Notes: a model not told the origin generated them from the letters alone. A DNA stretch of 64,000 nucleotides from Streptomyces sp. 130 (GCF_007096885.1 NZ_VJNO01000003.1:62001-126000); one strand, 5' to 3'. Positions 24,583 through 33,667 are shown, counted from the stretch's first letter. Translations and numbers: made by a program.

Positions 24583-25035
24583 TCAGCGACGCGGCTCGTC
24601 CTCCTCGACGGGGCGGAGGTAGAGGGCTTTGCCGTAGCCGGTGTCCAGCCAGATGCGGTGTCCGCCAACGGTTCCGGACAGGGCGGGATGTGTGTAGCGA
24701 CGGGAGCGCCCGGTGCCCGGGTCGACCGTCACCGATGCCCATTCGAGGCACCAGGCGGCCCTGTCGCCCGCCGATTCCACGCGCAGGTAGACGGGGAAGT
24801 GGTCCAGGTCCTGCGTGCTCAGCGGCGGGGTGCGGGGGTCGTTGTACTCCGGGTACTTGACGTTGCTGTCCTCGCCGAGACGGAAGTTCGCATCCGCCCC
24901 GCGCGAGAAGTCGACACCGTGCGTGTCGAGGCTGAACTCGCGGCCTGCCAGGCCGAGATAGATCCACGAGCCGGTCGATGCGTGATCGACGTCCGCTGTC
25001 ACGATATGCGCGACGATCTGGGAGATCGCGGTCAT
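24583..25035 (-). CDS. PLAT/LH2-like single-domain protein
   Basis: A 150-residue predicted beta-sandwich. It starts IVAHIVTADVDHASTGSWIY then LGLAGREFSLDT and FRLGEDSNVKYPEYNDPRTP, and later has WCLEWASVTVDPGTGRSRRY and HRIWLDTGYGKALYLRP. The order (beta-strand with TADVxxAxTxxxVYLxLxG, F.LG...N, a WxxxxVxV strand) matches PLAT/lipoxygenase-homology domains, which bind lipids or protein partners. No signal peptide is seen. It heads the minus-strand run leading into the prenyl synthase/terpene cyclase/PKS operon and may deliver a hydrophobic substrate or dock enzymes at the membrane. Start ATG 25035 with GAGAGGA upstream. The fold assignment is by pattern only. Confidence 0.65.
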   Translation of the reverse strand: MTAISQIVAHIVTADVDHASTGSWIYLGLAGREFSLDTHGVDFSRGADANFRLGEDSNVKYPEYNDPRTPPLSTQDLDHFPVYLRVESAGDRAAWCLEWASVTVDPGTGRSRRYTHPALSGTVGGHRIWLDTGYGKALYLRPVEEDEPRR

Positions 25036-25503
25036 GGGAAGAAGGTCCTCTCAGGTGGGGGCACCGTCCGGGGTACGGGGGCGCCTGCCGGCGCGAGGAG
25101 CACCCCGTATCCCCGGATCGGGGTGATGCCGCGGGTGGGCCGGCGGAGCCGGGAAGGCCCGGGGCTGCGGGGCTGAGGCGTTGCCCCGCGGCTGCTTCCG
25201 GCACAGTCAGGTTGCCCCAGGTGAGTGACGCTATGCATTTGCATGAACACGAAGAGTTGCGAACCGGTCGGCGGAAGCTTGCCTTCGCGCCCCGTGCGGT
25301 GCGCTGTGCACCCGCAGGCGACATGCGCGCCCCTCATGGTCCGTCGCGCCCGGGCGTACGCCCCGAGCACCTCTGACGGCCTGCGAGGACCGGAGCGAGC
25401 AGGTGACACCGGGCCGCCCTGCCAGGAAGGGCAGCGGCGGGGAACGTTCCGGCGGGGGGCTTCGTTCTCTGAGCCCGTCCACGTTCCCGACCTGGGGAGT
25501 ATC
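25036..25503. other. Divergent intergenic region, probable promoter of the terpene/PKS operon
   Basis: About 470 bp without a supported gene, between the PLAT-like gene (minus) and the DUF5701 gene (plus). It contains an A+T-rich dyad at 25233-25244. No further element could be defined. Confidence 0.5.
25233..25244. promoter_or_regulatory. A+T-rich dyad ATGCA-TT-TGCAT
   Basis: Perfect 5-bp inverted repeat with a 2-bp spacer in an otherwise GC-rich gap, about 200 bp upstream of the PLAT-like gene. Candidate operator or promoter element; no direct evidence. Confidence 0.35.
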
Positions 25504-26181
25504 GTGCCGAAAACCCCGCACGTCGCCTCCGACGTTCGACCCGCGCTCCCGGCTCTGAGCGCACAGGCCGACCGACTCATCGAGCTGGGGGTCCACGAGC
25601 AGGCAGGACTGCCCGCCGCCGAGATACGCGCCTTCGCCGCCGCCGCCACCGCTGCCGGCGACGATGGCGCCCTGCTCGTCGTGCACCCCGACAGGGCCCC
25701 CGCCTCCGTCCTGGCGCCACTGCTCCGCCGTGGCGACAAGGAGGGCTTCGTCGTCACGGACATGCCGGACGTCGATCTCTTCGCCCCGCTCGACACGGAC
25801 GCGCCGCCCGACGCGCCGCTCTACCTCGTCACCGGACCCGACCGCGGTGACCGGATGGCCAACTGGAGCCCGAAGGAGGCTTTGCCCGCTCTCACCGCGG
25901 AGACTCGGACTCCGTTGCTGCTCGCCGAGGGCATCCACTGGGTCTTGCAGCAGCCCGCCGTCCTGGAGCGCAATCACTGCTTCATGACCATCGGTTCCCG
26001 GCTGCGCAGAGCCGGCGGCGCCCTGGACGCCCGCACGCCGGCACTGTGGATCAGCAACGGCACCGGGCGCGACGGCCGGGAGCGCCGCGACGCCCCCAAA
26101 ATCGGTTGGTGCTGGGAGGGGAACCGCCACACCTGGCTGGGCTTCGCCTCCGCGACGGGCCGCCGGGTCCCCCACCCGTAG
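25504..26181 (+). CDS. DUF5701 family protein
   Basis: A 225-residue soluble protein. The core shows VDLFAPLDTDAPPDAPLYLV (about 100-119), TPLLLAEGIHWVLQQPAVLE (about 140-159), NHCFMTIGSRLR and the C-terminal PKIGWCWEGNRHTWLGFAS. Together these match DUF5701, a family of unknown function in actinobacteria. The GTG start at 25504 has GGGGAG about 5 nt upstream; longer in-frame starts extend into the promoter region and lack similarity. It stands alone on the plus strand. No catalytic motif is recognised. Confidence 0.75.
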   Translation: MPKTPHVASDVRPALPALSAQADRLIELGVHEQAGLPAAEIRAFAAAATAAGDDGALLVVHPDRAPASVLAPLLRRGDKEGFVVTDMPDVDLFAPLDTDAPPDAPLYLVTGPDRGDRMANWSPKEALPALTAETRTPLLLAEGIHWVLQQPAVLERNHCFMTIGSRLRRAGGALDARTPALWISNGTGRDGRERRDAPKIGWCWEGNRHTWLGFASATGRRVPHP

Positions 26182-26538
26182 GGGGGCGCTGGAACGCCCG
26201 AACCGCCCTCCCCCGCTTTTCCCGGACGACGCGTTCCCCGTCCGGCCCCAGAGGCGTGCGGGCGCGCCACCATGTGATGTCGGCGTTCGAGAAGCGGCTG
26301 AAGCCGCGCACCCTTGAGCCCTCGGAGCCGGCGTCGAGTCGATCGAGGGCATCCGGCTGCACCCCCTGCGCGGGGAGGCGGCTCCCATGCGCTTCGCGCA
26401 CGCGTCGGACACCCGGCGAACGATCCGACCCGGCATGCACGGTGCCCTGGCCGCCCCGGGCATCCGCAAGGGCCCGGCCGCAACGAGGACGGGTCCGTTA
26501 CCATCCGCGTCGCCCCGGAACGCCCGCAAGCGGCTGGT
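26182..26538. other. Intergenic, no supported gene
   Basis: About 350 bp between two convergent genes. Open frames exist on both strands, but none has family similarity, a plausible start context or neighbours that support it. Confidence 0.5.
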
Positions 26539-27504
26539 TCAGTGCGGGAAGGCCCTCGGCGGACGCTGACGGGGCAGTGTGGTGCGGAACTCCTCGATCA
26601 CTGAACTCACCTGCCGCATCAGCACAGTCCGCTCCAGCAGACTGAGGTAGAGATTGCGGCGGGCGAGTCCGGGCAGGTCCACACAGAAGTACATCGCCAT
26701 CAGCGGGTTGATGAACAACTCACTGTCCTTGGTCCGTTCCGTGAACCGGACGTTGCCGAAGTCACCGCGCACCGCGGCGGCCACGGATCCGTTCACGATG
26801 CTCGGGTGGCTCGCGGTGTGGCGCTGGGCGTGCGCCACCGCGTCGAGATACAGCGCCCCCTCCCGCCCCGACCCGAGCAGCGAGAACGCGCCGAGGTAGG
26901 AGCCGTCCCGGTCCAGTGCGGCCAAGTTCTCCAGCACGAGCGAGTGGTTCACCCCGTGATAAGCGTCCACCCCGAAGCCGAGGCAGGCCACCAGCCGGTG
27001 CGCGACCTCGTCGAGTCCGCTCACGGCGCCGAGGCTCGCCATGTCCTCCTCCGGGGTGCCGAGACCGTGCTCGTCGCCGCGCATCAGGATGTCGGTACCG
27101 CCGTCCACCAGCACGATCGCGTCAACGCCGCCGAGATGCTCGATCAGCGTCCGGTAGGCCGTCCGCAGCGGCCCGACCCCGGTGCCCGGGAAGGCGTACA
27201 CGGTCGGCGGCAGATCCTGCGTCACGAGCCACCGCGCGAGCGTGCGCTCAGGGAAGTAATCGCCGCGGCAGGCGGTGTCGGGCCCGATGGCCGCGACGTC
27301 CTGGCCCACCCACACATCGGCGTCCAGGCCGTACAGATCGGCGAAGGACAGGTTGGCGAGGTGCACCTCCTTGCCCGCTGTCCGCAGCGCGAATGCGAGC
27401 GGCAGCCCGGCGTACACGTCGAAGCCGCCGCCCGCGCCGGCGACGAGCACCCGTCGCGCGTCGTGCAGGCGAGTGAAGAAGGCGGGTTCCCCCAGAGAAA
27501 TCAC
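26539..27504 (-). CDS. DUF1152 domain-containing protein
   Basis: A 321-residue protein. The N-terminal Rossmann-like segment VLVAGAGGGFDVYAGLPLAF (about 20-39) matches the DUF1152 opening 'GxGGGGDV.....LA..L...G'. Further blocks are VYAFPGTGVGPLRTAYR, AIVLVDGGTDILMRGDEHGL (about 132-151) and FGVDAYHGVNHSLVLENLA. DUF1152 proteins are uncharacterised and have a flavodoxin-like fold. The GTG start at 27504 has no strong ribosome binding site. A role cannot be assigned from context. Confidence 0.8.
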   Translation of the reverse strand: MISLGEPAFFTRLHDARRVLVAGAGGGFDVYAGLPLAFALRTAGKEVHLANLSFADLYGLDADVWVGQDVAAIGPDTACRGDYFPERTLARWLVTQDLPPTVYAFPGTGVGPLRTAYRTLIEHLGGVDAIVLVDGGTDILMRGDEHGLGTPEEDMASLGAVSGLDEVAHRLVACLGFGVDAYHGVNHSLVLENLAALDRDGSYLGAFSLLGSGREGALYLDAVAHAQRHTASHPSIVNGSVAAAVRGDFGNVRFTERTKDSELFINPLMAMYFCVDLPGLARRNLYLSLLERTVLMRQVSSVIEEFRTTLPRQRPPRAFPH

Positions 27505-27762
27505 CGCATGACGTTAGCAGGAGGGCGAGTCGGCACCGGGGCGGCGCCGGCAGGGGTGACCCGCGCTCGCGGTCGGCGAGCCCGGTGCGCTCCGGCGCTG
27601 TTGCGGCAAGGCCGCCGGTGCCGTCACCGTACGCCCGAAGACCACGTCGCACTGCGCCGCGGGCGACCTCACGGGGGACGGCCTGCGCCGGCCATGGCAC
27701 GAGCGGCTGACGGAGCGACGCGGGGGCGTACTGACGGTCACCGGATCCCGTCCGGCCGGCCG

Positions 27763-28644
27763 TCAGCCGGTGTGGGAGACCAGGGCGTCGATGAGCCGCG
27801 GCCAGAGCTCCCGGGGGCGGTCGTGGCCCATGTCGGGGATCAGCAGGAGTTCCGCGCCGGGCACGAGCTCCGCGGTGCGCCTTCCGCCGCTGGGAGCGAT
27901 CAGCGTGTCGTCCAGACCGTGGATCACCAGCGTCGGCACGCGCAGCCGACGGAGGGCGTCGGCACGTGAACCGCTGAGGATCATCGCCCCGAGTTGCCGT
28001 CCGATCCCTGCGGGGTAGTACGAGCGGTCATGGCTCGCGGCGGCCAGCTCCCGCAGCGCCGCGGGGTCTGCGTAACGCTTGGAGGCCCACACCAGCTCCC
28101 TCTCCGCAGCCTTCACGTACCCCTCGCGGTCCGCGGGCTTCGGGGCGAAGAGTGCCGCTTGCGCCTCCGGGGCGGCCTGGCCGTATTCGGCCTCGCCGGT
28201 CGAGGACATCATCGACGTGAGGGTCAGCACCCGGTCCGGCGAGGCGAGGGCCATCGTCTGGGCGATCATCCCGCCCATCGAGGCGCCGACCACATGGGCC
28301 CGTTCGATGCCCAGCGCGGTGAGCAGGCCGAGTCCGTCGCCGGCCATGTCCTCAAGGCGGTAGGGCACCATCGCGAGGGCGGCGGACACGTCACCCGAGC
28401 TGACGGCGGCGATGAATGCGCCCAGATCGACGGGGTGCGCGTCGAACTTGGTGGACAGGCCGCAGTCGCGGTTGTCGTACCGGATCACGTAACGGCCGCG
28501 GCTTGCCAGCTCCCGGCAGAAGTCCTCGTGCCAGGCGAGCATCTGCGCACCGAAACCCATCACCAGCAGGACGGGCGGGTCCCCCGGGTCGCCGAAGGTC
28601 TCGTACGCAAGGGACACCTCGGGGGACACCGCAGCATGGGGCAT
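27763..28644 (-). CDS. Alpha/beta-fold hydrolase
   Basis: A 293-residue serine hydrolase. The oxyanion loop is PVLLVMGFGAQMLAWHEDFC, the strand motif YVIRYDNRDCGLST, and the nucleophile elbow VVGASMGGMIAQTMAL (Ser at about 121). The acid lies in TLVIHGLDDTLIAPSGG and the catalytic His in LIPDMGHDRP. The 'DNRDCGLST' block is typical of the subgroup annotated as alpha/beta hydrolases or aclacinomycin-methylesterase-like proteins. The ATG at 28644 gives the usual start just before beta-strand 1. The gene stands alone and its substrate is unknown. Confidence 0.9.
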   Translation of the reverse strand: MPHAAVSPEVSLAYETFGDPGDPPVLLVMGFGAQMLAWHEDFCRELASRGRYVIRYDNRDCGLSTKFDAHPVDLGAFIAAVSSGDVSAALAMVPYRLEDMAGDGLGLLTALGIERAHVVGASMGGMIAQTMALASPDRVLTLTSMMSSTGEAEYGQAAPEAQAALFAPKPADREGYVKAAERELVWASKRYADPAALRELAAASHDRSYYPAGIGRQLGAMILSGSRADALRRLRVPTLVIHGLDDTLIAPSGGRRTAELVPGAELLLIPDMGHDRPRELWPRLIDALVSHTG

Positions 28645-28749
28645 GGCTGCATCGTGCCATGCGGGCCGGGCGCGAAACCACCGCGTTTGTCCGCCTGACC
28701 TGCGCGCCACCGGTCCGGGTGCGGCCGGTCACGGGCTCGGCGCGCGGCG

Positions 28750-29169
28750 TCATCCGCTGCCCCGGCGGGTCCGGGGCGGGCGGAAGCAGGCGATCACCAT
28801 CTTGCCGTCATTGCAGGGATGGGCCTCCCAGTCGTCGGCCAGGGCGTCGACGAGGAACATGCCGCGTCCGCCCGGCCTCTCGGAGCTCGGCGGTCGCGGT
28901 GTCGGCAGCGTCGACGAGGAGTCGTGGACGGCGACGTGCAGGCAGCGCTCGTCCCAGGTCATCACCAGCTGCGCGCCGCTGCCCGCGTGGACGTGGGCGT
29001 TGGTGACCAGCTCCGAGACCGTCAGCAACACGTCATCGACCACGTCCGCGGCATCGTCCGCCCACGGCAGCGTCTCCAGGTGGTCGCGTGCCCACTCCCG
29101 CGCCGCCTTGACTTCGCTGTGCAGGGGCAACGACCGCGCCCAGCCCACCGCGCGCAGTGACTCCCCCAT
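28750..29169 (-). CDS. ATP-binding regulator of the SpoIIAB/RsbW type
   Basis: A 139-residue single-domain GHKL protein. The N box is VVDDVLLTVSELVTNAHVHA (about 43-62), the D box region LHVAVHDSSST, and the G box ERPGGRGMFLVDALADDWEA (about 93-112). Length and motifs match the many Streptomyces anti-sigma/anti-anti-sigma switch kinases that phosphorylate STAS partners and hold sigma-B-like factors. No sigma or STAS gene is adjacent, so the partner is elsewhere. Start ATG 29169, MGESLRAVGW. The ATP-binding asparagine (ELVTN) is intact, suggesting activity. Confidence 0.88.
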   Translation of the reverse strand: MGESLRAVGWARSLPLHSEVKAAREWARDHLETLPWADDAADVVDDVLLTVSELVTNAHVHAGSGAQLVMTWDERCLHVAVHDSSSTLPTPRPPSSERPGGRGMFLVDALADDWEAHPCNDGKMVIACFRPPRTRRGSG

Positions 29170-29300
29170 GGCGTTCCTTCCCTCGGTTCCGCGCCTACGT
29201 CTCGCGCCTACCCCGGACGCGGGCGCTGACGCGGCACGCAGGGGTGTCGCCCGGCCGGTGGTGAGGAAGCCGGGAGGACCTGGTGCGGGATCGGTGCGGG

Positions 29301-30560
29301 TCAGACCGGCAGCAGGCCCGGGAACCGGCCGTGGCCCACGTCCGGCGCGGTGACCGCCAGCCAGCCGTGGCCGCGTACGACCGTGTCGAAGACGCCCACC
29401 AGGTCCAGGTCGACCGACAGGTCCCCGCACGCCTCGCGGACACCGCCCGTGACGTCGTCCGGGGCCTCGCAGTCCTCCTCGTCGTCCTCTTCCTCCTCGT
29501 CCTCCTCGTCCAGGTCGTCCTCGCCGGTGTACAGGTCGACCAGCCGGCCGTCCTTGGCGACGAACCAGAAGTCCGCGCCGCCGGCGTCGTCCACGAAGAA
29601 CAGCTGGGCCTGGCCGCATGCGACGCTGACCCGCTCGACCGTCTCGGTCATGCCCCTCCAGGCGTCGCGGCCGAAGAACTGCGGGAACTGGCCGAACACC
29701 AGGCGCCAGCCGTCGAGTTCGGGTGTCACGAAGGTCCGGCTGACGAACCGGGAGGGGTCCTCCTCGCTCGGAGCGGGTATCGCCGCGCACATGGCGGCCG
29801 CCACCCCCGTCTGGACCGGCACCGGGCGCGGGTCGTGCAGGCCGAGCGCTTCGAAGACGCCCTCGTAGGCCGTCCCGGGCACGGCCAGCCACCAGGCGCT
29901 GAGCTGGGTGTCCGGCGTGGCGCGGACATTGCCCGGGAGCTTCACCCGCACCAGGCGCTCCACCAGCGTGCGGTCGTGCGCGTCGAGCGCGTCGAGTCCG
30001 CCGCCCTCGATCAGGAGTCCGAGGGCGCCGCGCCGGACCGACCGGGAAGCCGTCGGGTCCCGGCGCAGTTCCCGCAGGCGCGGCGCGAAGGCGTCCTGCA
30101 TGGCGCGTGCGTAGTCGCCGGCCGGGCCGTAGAAGTCGCCGCCTCTGCCGACCCGCTCCACCAGTGCGCGCAATCCGGCCTCGGAGTCCACGCGCAGCCT
30201 GAGCAGCCCCGCGAAGCCGCCGTCCGACAGCCACTGGTCGGGGTCGAGCGCCAGCGCCGCGAACCGTCCGGCGCAACGCTCGTCGAAGAAGCGGAGCAGC
30301 CGTCCCCTGAGCGGCGCGCCCAGGGAGCCGGCCTTCGACGCCGCGAGTACGGCGTCGAAGGCGGGCGGACCGATGCGGTTCAGCACCTCTCCGAAGGGCT
30401 GGAGAGGCCGGGACTGGCGGAGCGTGCCCACTCGTGCCAGCAGACCGGGCAGCGCGCGCTCGCCGTGTGCGGCCAACCGCTCGGCCGCCGCGGCCACTCG
30501 GTCCGCGTCCGCGCTGTCCAGGTCGTCGATGAGGGCCGCTGTCCCGGCTTCGGTCTCCAT
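29301..30560 (-). CDS. HEAT-repeat-like protein with acidic loop, unknown function
   Basis: 419 residues, soluble. The N-terminal 180 residues form Leu/Ala-rich helical pairs of HEAT type (ADRVAAAAERLAAHGERALP, LLARVGTLRQSRPLQPFGEV). The middle contains aromatic-rich LVFGQFPQFFGRDAWRGM (about 285-302). A very acidic run of Asp/Glu follows (EDDLDEEDEEEEDDEEDC, about 353-370). The C-terminus is DLDLVGVFDTVVRGHGWLAV. The acidic run would bind cations or basic proteins. The gene sits 41 bp downstream of the alpha-mannosidase gene on the same strand but has no obvious catabolic role. Start ATG 30560 is the only reasonable one. Confidence 0.75.
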   Translation of the reverse strand: METEAGTAALIDDLDSADADRVAAAAERLAAHGERALPGLLARVGTLRQSRPLQPFGEVLNRIGPPAFDAVLAASKAGSLGAPLRGRLLRFFDERCAGRFAALALDPDQWLSDGGFAGLLRLRVDSEAGLRALVERVGRGGDFYGPAGDYARAMQDAFAPRLRELRRDPTASRSVRRGALGLLIEGGGLDALDAHDRTLVERLVRVKLPGNVRATPDTQLSAWWLAVPGTAYEGVFEALGLHDPRPVPVQTGVAAAMCAAIPAPSEEDPSRFVSRTFVTPELDGWRLVFGQFPQFFGRDAWRGMTETVERVSVACGQAQLFFVDDAGGADFWFVAKDGRLVDLYTGEDDLDEEDEEEEDDEEDCEAPDDVTGGVREACGDLSVDLDLVGVFDTVVRGHGWLAVTAPDVGHGRFPGLLPV

Positions 30561-30601
30561 GAAGTGATCCTAACGACGGGGCCCGCGGCCCGGCGCACCC
30601 G

Positions 30602-33600
30602 TCATTCGCCCGGTGTGAGGCAGAGGGTGAGGATCTGGAACGGACGCAGGGTCAGGTGGATGTCGCGGCCTTCGACGGTGGGCGCGGGCTCGTCGGTCAG
30701 TTCCCGTTCGAGCAGATCCGTGATGTGCGCCGAGGCCAGCGGGAAGCCGCTCCTGAGCGTGGCCCGGGCGCGGCCGCCCGCCGATTCGTAGAGGCGGACG
30801 ACGACCCGCCCGGTGCGGTCGTCGGCGAGCTTGACCGTCTCGATGACGACATCGGCCGCGGTCTCGCCGGCCAGCCGGACCAGGGGTTCGACGGGGGCTC
30901 CGCCGGGTACGGCGCGCTCGGGCAGGTTGAAGTGGTAGCCCTCGCGGACCGCGTCCCGCAGTTCGGCACCGATGACCAGTCCGTAGCGCAGGTGGTGTCG
31001 GCCGCGGTCGCAGTCGGGGTCCGGGAAGAGCGGGGCGCGCAGGAGCGAGAGCCGTACGGTCGTGGTGGTTCCGCCGTCGGGACGCACGTCCCTCGTGACG
31101 TCGTGGCCGTAGCTGGAGTCGTTGACGAGGGCGGCCCCCCAGCCCGGTTCCTCGACGTGCAGATAGCGGTGGGCGCAGATCTCGAAGCGGGCGCTGTCCC
31201 ATGAGGTGTTGGTGTGGGTGGGGCGCCGGACGTGACCGAAGGGGATCTCCGCGCTGGACTCCGCGGCCCGCAGGTCGAGCGGGAAGGCCGCCTTGAGGAT
31301 CTTCTCGCACTCCTGCCAGTCGACGTCGGTCTCCACGTCCAGGCGGCGGCTGCCCTCCGTCAGGCGGAGTACTTGGGTGATGCGGGAGGCGTTGAAGCCG
31401 CGTACCACCCGGATGCCTCCGGGGACGGCGACGACCTCGTCCGCCTCGGTCAGGTCTCGGACGGTGTTGCGGTAGAAGGTGTCGACGTCCCAGGCGTCCC
31501 ACTGGTTCGGGAAGTCCTGGTGCAGCTGGAGGAGGTTTCCGACCGTGCCGGGAGCGAGCGCTTCGCGGCCCGCGGTCAGGTCGTACGCGGAGGTGATCAG
31601 GCCGCGGGTGTCCACCGTGACGCGTACGAGGCCGTTGTCCAGGACGAGTTCACCGTCCCGGGCGGGGCTGGGTTCGACCGGGCGCGCGGCCCGCTCGCGG
31701 GGGACCGCGCCGAGCGCGGGGACTCCGTCGCGGGTGTGGGGTGCGGCGTTGAACACGGTTTCGCCCGCCGTCTCCTCCGCGCCGGATGCCGCGAGGGCGC
31801 GTTGCGCCGCGTCGATGACCTCGCCGAGCTCCCGGGCGGTTTCGGCGTAGACCATCTCGGCTTCCCGGTGCACCCAGGCGATCGAGGTGCCGGGCAGGAT
31901 GTCGTGGAACTGGTGGAGCAGTACCGTCTTCCACACCCGGTCGAGCAGTTCGTACGGGTAGGGCAGGCCGGTCCGCAGTGCGGCCGTCGCCGACCACAAC
32001 TCGGCTTCCCTGAGCAGGTGTTCGCTGCGGCGGTTGCCCTGCTTGGTGGCGAGCTGGCTGGTGAGTGTGCCGCGGTGGAGTTCCAGGTAGAGCTCGCCGG
32101 ACCACACGGGGGCGTCGGGGTATTCCGCCTGTGCCTTGGTGAAGAACTCCGCCGGGCCCTCCATCTCGACCCGGGCCGAGCCCTCCAGATCCGCCAGCCT
32201 GCGGGCGCGGGCCAGCATCTCGCGGGTGGGGCCGCCGCCCCCGTCCCCGTAACCGAAGGGGACGAGCGAGCGGTTGGCGGCACCCTTGTCCCGGAAGTTG
32301 CGCTCGGTGTGTGCGATGTCCGCGCCCGACAGGTCTCCGTTGTAGGAGTCGACGGGCGGGAAGTGGCTGAAGACGCGGGTTCCGTCGATGCCCTCCCACC
32401 AGAAGGTGTGGTGCGGGAAGGAGTTGGTCGCGTTCCAGGAGATCTTCTGGGTGAGGAACCACTTGATGCCGGCCAGCTTCATGAGCTGGGGCAGGGCCGC
32501 GTTGTACCCGAAGGTGTCGGGCAGCCACATGTCCTCGGTCTCGACCCCGAACTCCTCCAGGTAGAAGCGCTTGCCGTGGACGAACTGGCGTACCAGGGAC
32601 TCGCCCCCGGAGAGATTGGTGTCGGGTTCGATCCAGAGGCTGCCCGTGGGGATGAACTGCCCGGTGCGCACCTTCTCCACGACGCGGGCGAACACCTCGG
32701 GCCGCTGCTCCTTGAGCCAGGCGAGCTGCTGTGCCTGGGACATGACGAAGCGGAATCCGGGGTGGTCGTCCATGAGTGCGGTGACGTTGGACACGGTCCT
32801 GGCCGCCTTGCGGACGGTCTCGCGTACGGGCCAGAGCCAGGCGGTGTCGATGTGCGCGTGGCCCACGGCGGAGACGCGGTGCGCCCCCGCGTGCGCGGGT
32901 GAGGCGAGTGCCGGGGCGAGTACCTCACGTGCGCGTGCGGCGGTTCCGCCGATGTCCTGGAGATCGATCGCGTCCAGTGCGCGGTCCGCGGTGTGCGTCA
33001 ACTGCCAGCGACGGGTGGAGTCCTCGGGCAGCTGGTGCATCAGCCCGGACAGGACGTCCAGGTCCTGTACGAGTTCCCAGACGGTGGGGTCGAAGACGGC
33101 GAGGTCCATCCGGTTGAGGCGGTAGAGCGGATGGCCGGGTGCGGCTTCGCCGCTCAGCCACGGGGGAAGTCCGCCGGACCTGGTGGGGACGAAGGGGTCG
33201 CCGCCGCTCGCGGAGTCGAAGATGACCGGGTTGGCCGCCGCCTCGATGTAGTAGACGAACTCCTCTCCGCCATGGGCGCGTTCGGCGATCGGCAGCCATG
33301 TGTTGCGGGGGTTGAGCGCCTTGACCGGGCTTCCGTCGGGGCGGTACACGAGGCCCTCGGCGGAGAAGCCGGGCTGGGTGGCGCCGAAGCCGAGGTCGAG
33401 GACCGCTTCGACCCGCTGCCCGGCCCATCCGGCGGGGACCGTGCCGCTGATCCGGAACCAGGTGGTGGACCAGGCCGGCCCCCACGGGGCGCCCGTGCGC
33501 ACGGGCTCGTAATGTGCGCCGATTCCTTCGGACACGGGCACGGGCTCGCCCGTGACCGGACGGACGGCGATGTCGAGAGGAAGGCTCTCGCGGTACACGG

Positions 33601-33667
33601 CCGGCCTCAGGCGCAGATCGAGGACGCGGGCGAGGCGGCGTTCGGTGACGGTTCGGTCGTGGTGCAT
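30602..33667 (-). CDS. GH38 alpha-mannosidase (intracellular)
   Basis: A 1021-residue glycoside hydrolase family 38 enzyme without a signal peptide. The GH38 catalytic domain includes the zinc site VGHAHIDTAWLWPVRETVRK (His and Asp at about 268-270), the nucleophile block MWLPDTFGYNAALPQLMK (about 382-399), the FLTQKISWN loop and LLHQFHDILPGTSIAWVH. It is followed by the middle helical domain and the large C-terminal beta-sandwich that carries the remaining zinc-site residues. It cleaves alpha-mannosyl linkages imported as oligosaccharides. It is the last gene of the minus-strand set with the LacI, ROK and isomerase-like genes. Start ATG 33667 with GGAG 8 nt upstream. Confidence 0.93.
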   Translation of the reverse strand: MHHDRTVTERRLARVLDLRLRPAVYRESLPLDIAVRPVTGEPVPVSEGIGAHYEPVRTGAPWGPAWSTTWFRISGTVPAGWAGQRVEAVLDLGFGATQPGFSAEGLVYRPDGSPVKALNPRNTWLPIAERAHGGEEFVYYIEAAANPVIFDSASGGDPFVPTRSGGLPPWLSGEAAPGHPLYRLNRMDLAVFDPTVWELVQDLDVLSGLMHQLPEDSTRRWQLTHTADRALDAIDLQDIGGTAARAREVLAPALASPAHAGAHRVSAVGHAHIDTAWLWPVRETVRKAARTVSNVTALMDDHPGFRFVMSQAQQLAWLKEQRPEVFARVVEKVRTGQFIPTGSLWIEPDTNLSGGESLVRQFVHGKRFYLEEFGVETEDMWLPDTFGYNAALPQLMKLAGIKWFLTQKISWNATNSFPHHTFWWEGIDGTRVFSHFPPVDSYNGDLSGADIAHTERNFRDKGAANRSLVPFGYGDGGGGPTREMLARARRLADLEGSARVEMEGPAEFFTKAQAEYPDAPVWSGELYLELHRGTLTSQLATKQGNRRSEHLLREAELWSATAALRTGLPYPYELLDRVWKTVLLHQFHDILPGTSIAWVHREAEMVYAETARELGEVIDAAQRALAASGAEETAGETVFNAAPHTRDGVPALGAVPRERAARPVEPSPARDGELVLDNGLVRVTVDTRGLITSAYDLTAGREALAPGTVGNLLQLHQDFPNQWDAWDVDTFYRNTVRDLTEADEVVAVPGGIRVVRGFNASRITQVLRLTEGSRRLDVETDVDWQECEKILKAAFPLDLRAAESSAEIPFGHVRRPTHTNTSWDSARFEICAHRYLHVEEPGWGAALVNDSSYGHDVTRDVRPDGGTTTTVRLSLLRAPLFPDPDCDRGRHHLRYGLVIGAELRDAVREGYHFNLPERAVPGGAPVEPLVRLAGETAADVVIETVKLADDRTGRVVVRLYESAGGRARATLRSGFPLASAHITDLLERELTDEPAPTVEGRDIHLTLRPFQILTLCLTPGE

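Noticed and set aside
26239..26570. Plus-strand fragment (IEGIRLHPLRGEAAPMRFAH) in the gap before the DUF1152 gene
   Set aside because: It looked protein-like, but I could not connect it to any family; too weak to call a pseudogene.
27510..27762. Possible remnant reading ACAAGDLTGDGLRRPWHERL-like sequence
   Set aside because: Only a short stretch with no recognisable family; left unannotated.
31214..32902. A 562-codon plus-strand frame opposite the GH38 gene
   Set aside because: Antisense shadow; the GH38 catalytic blocks lie on the minus strand.
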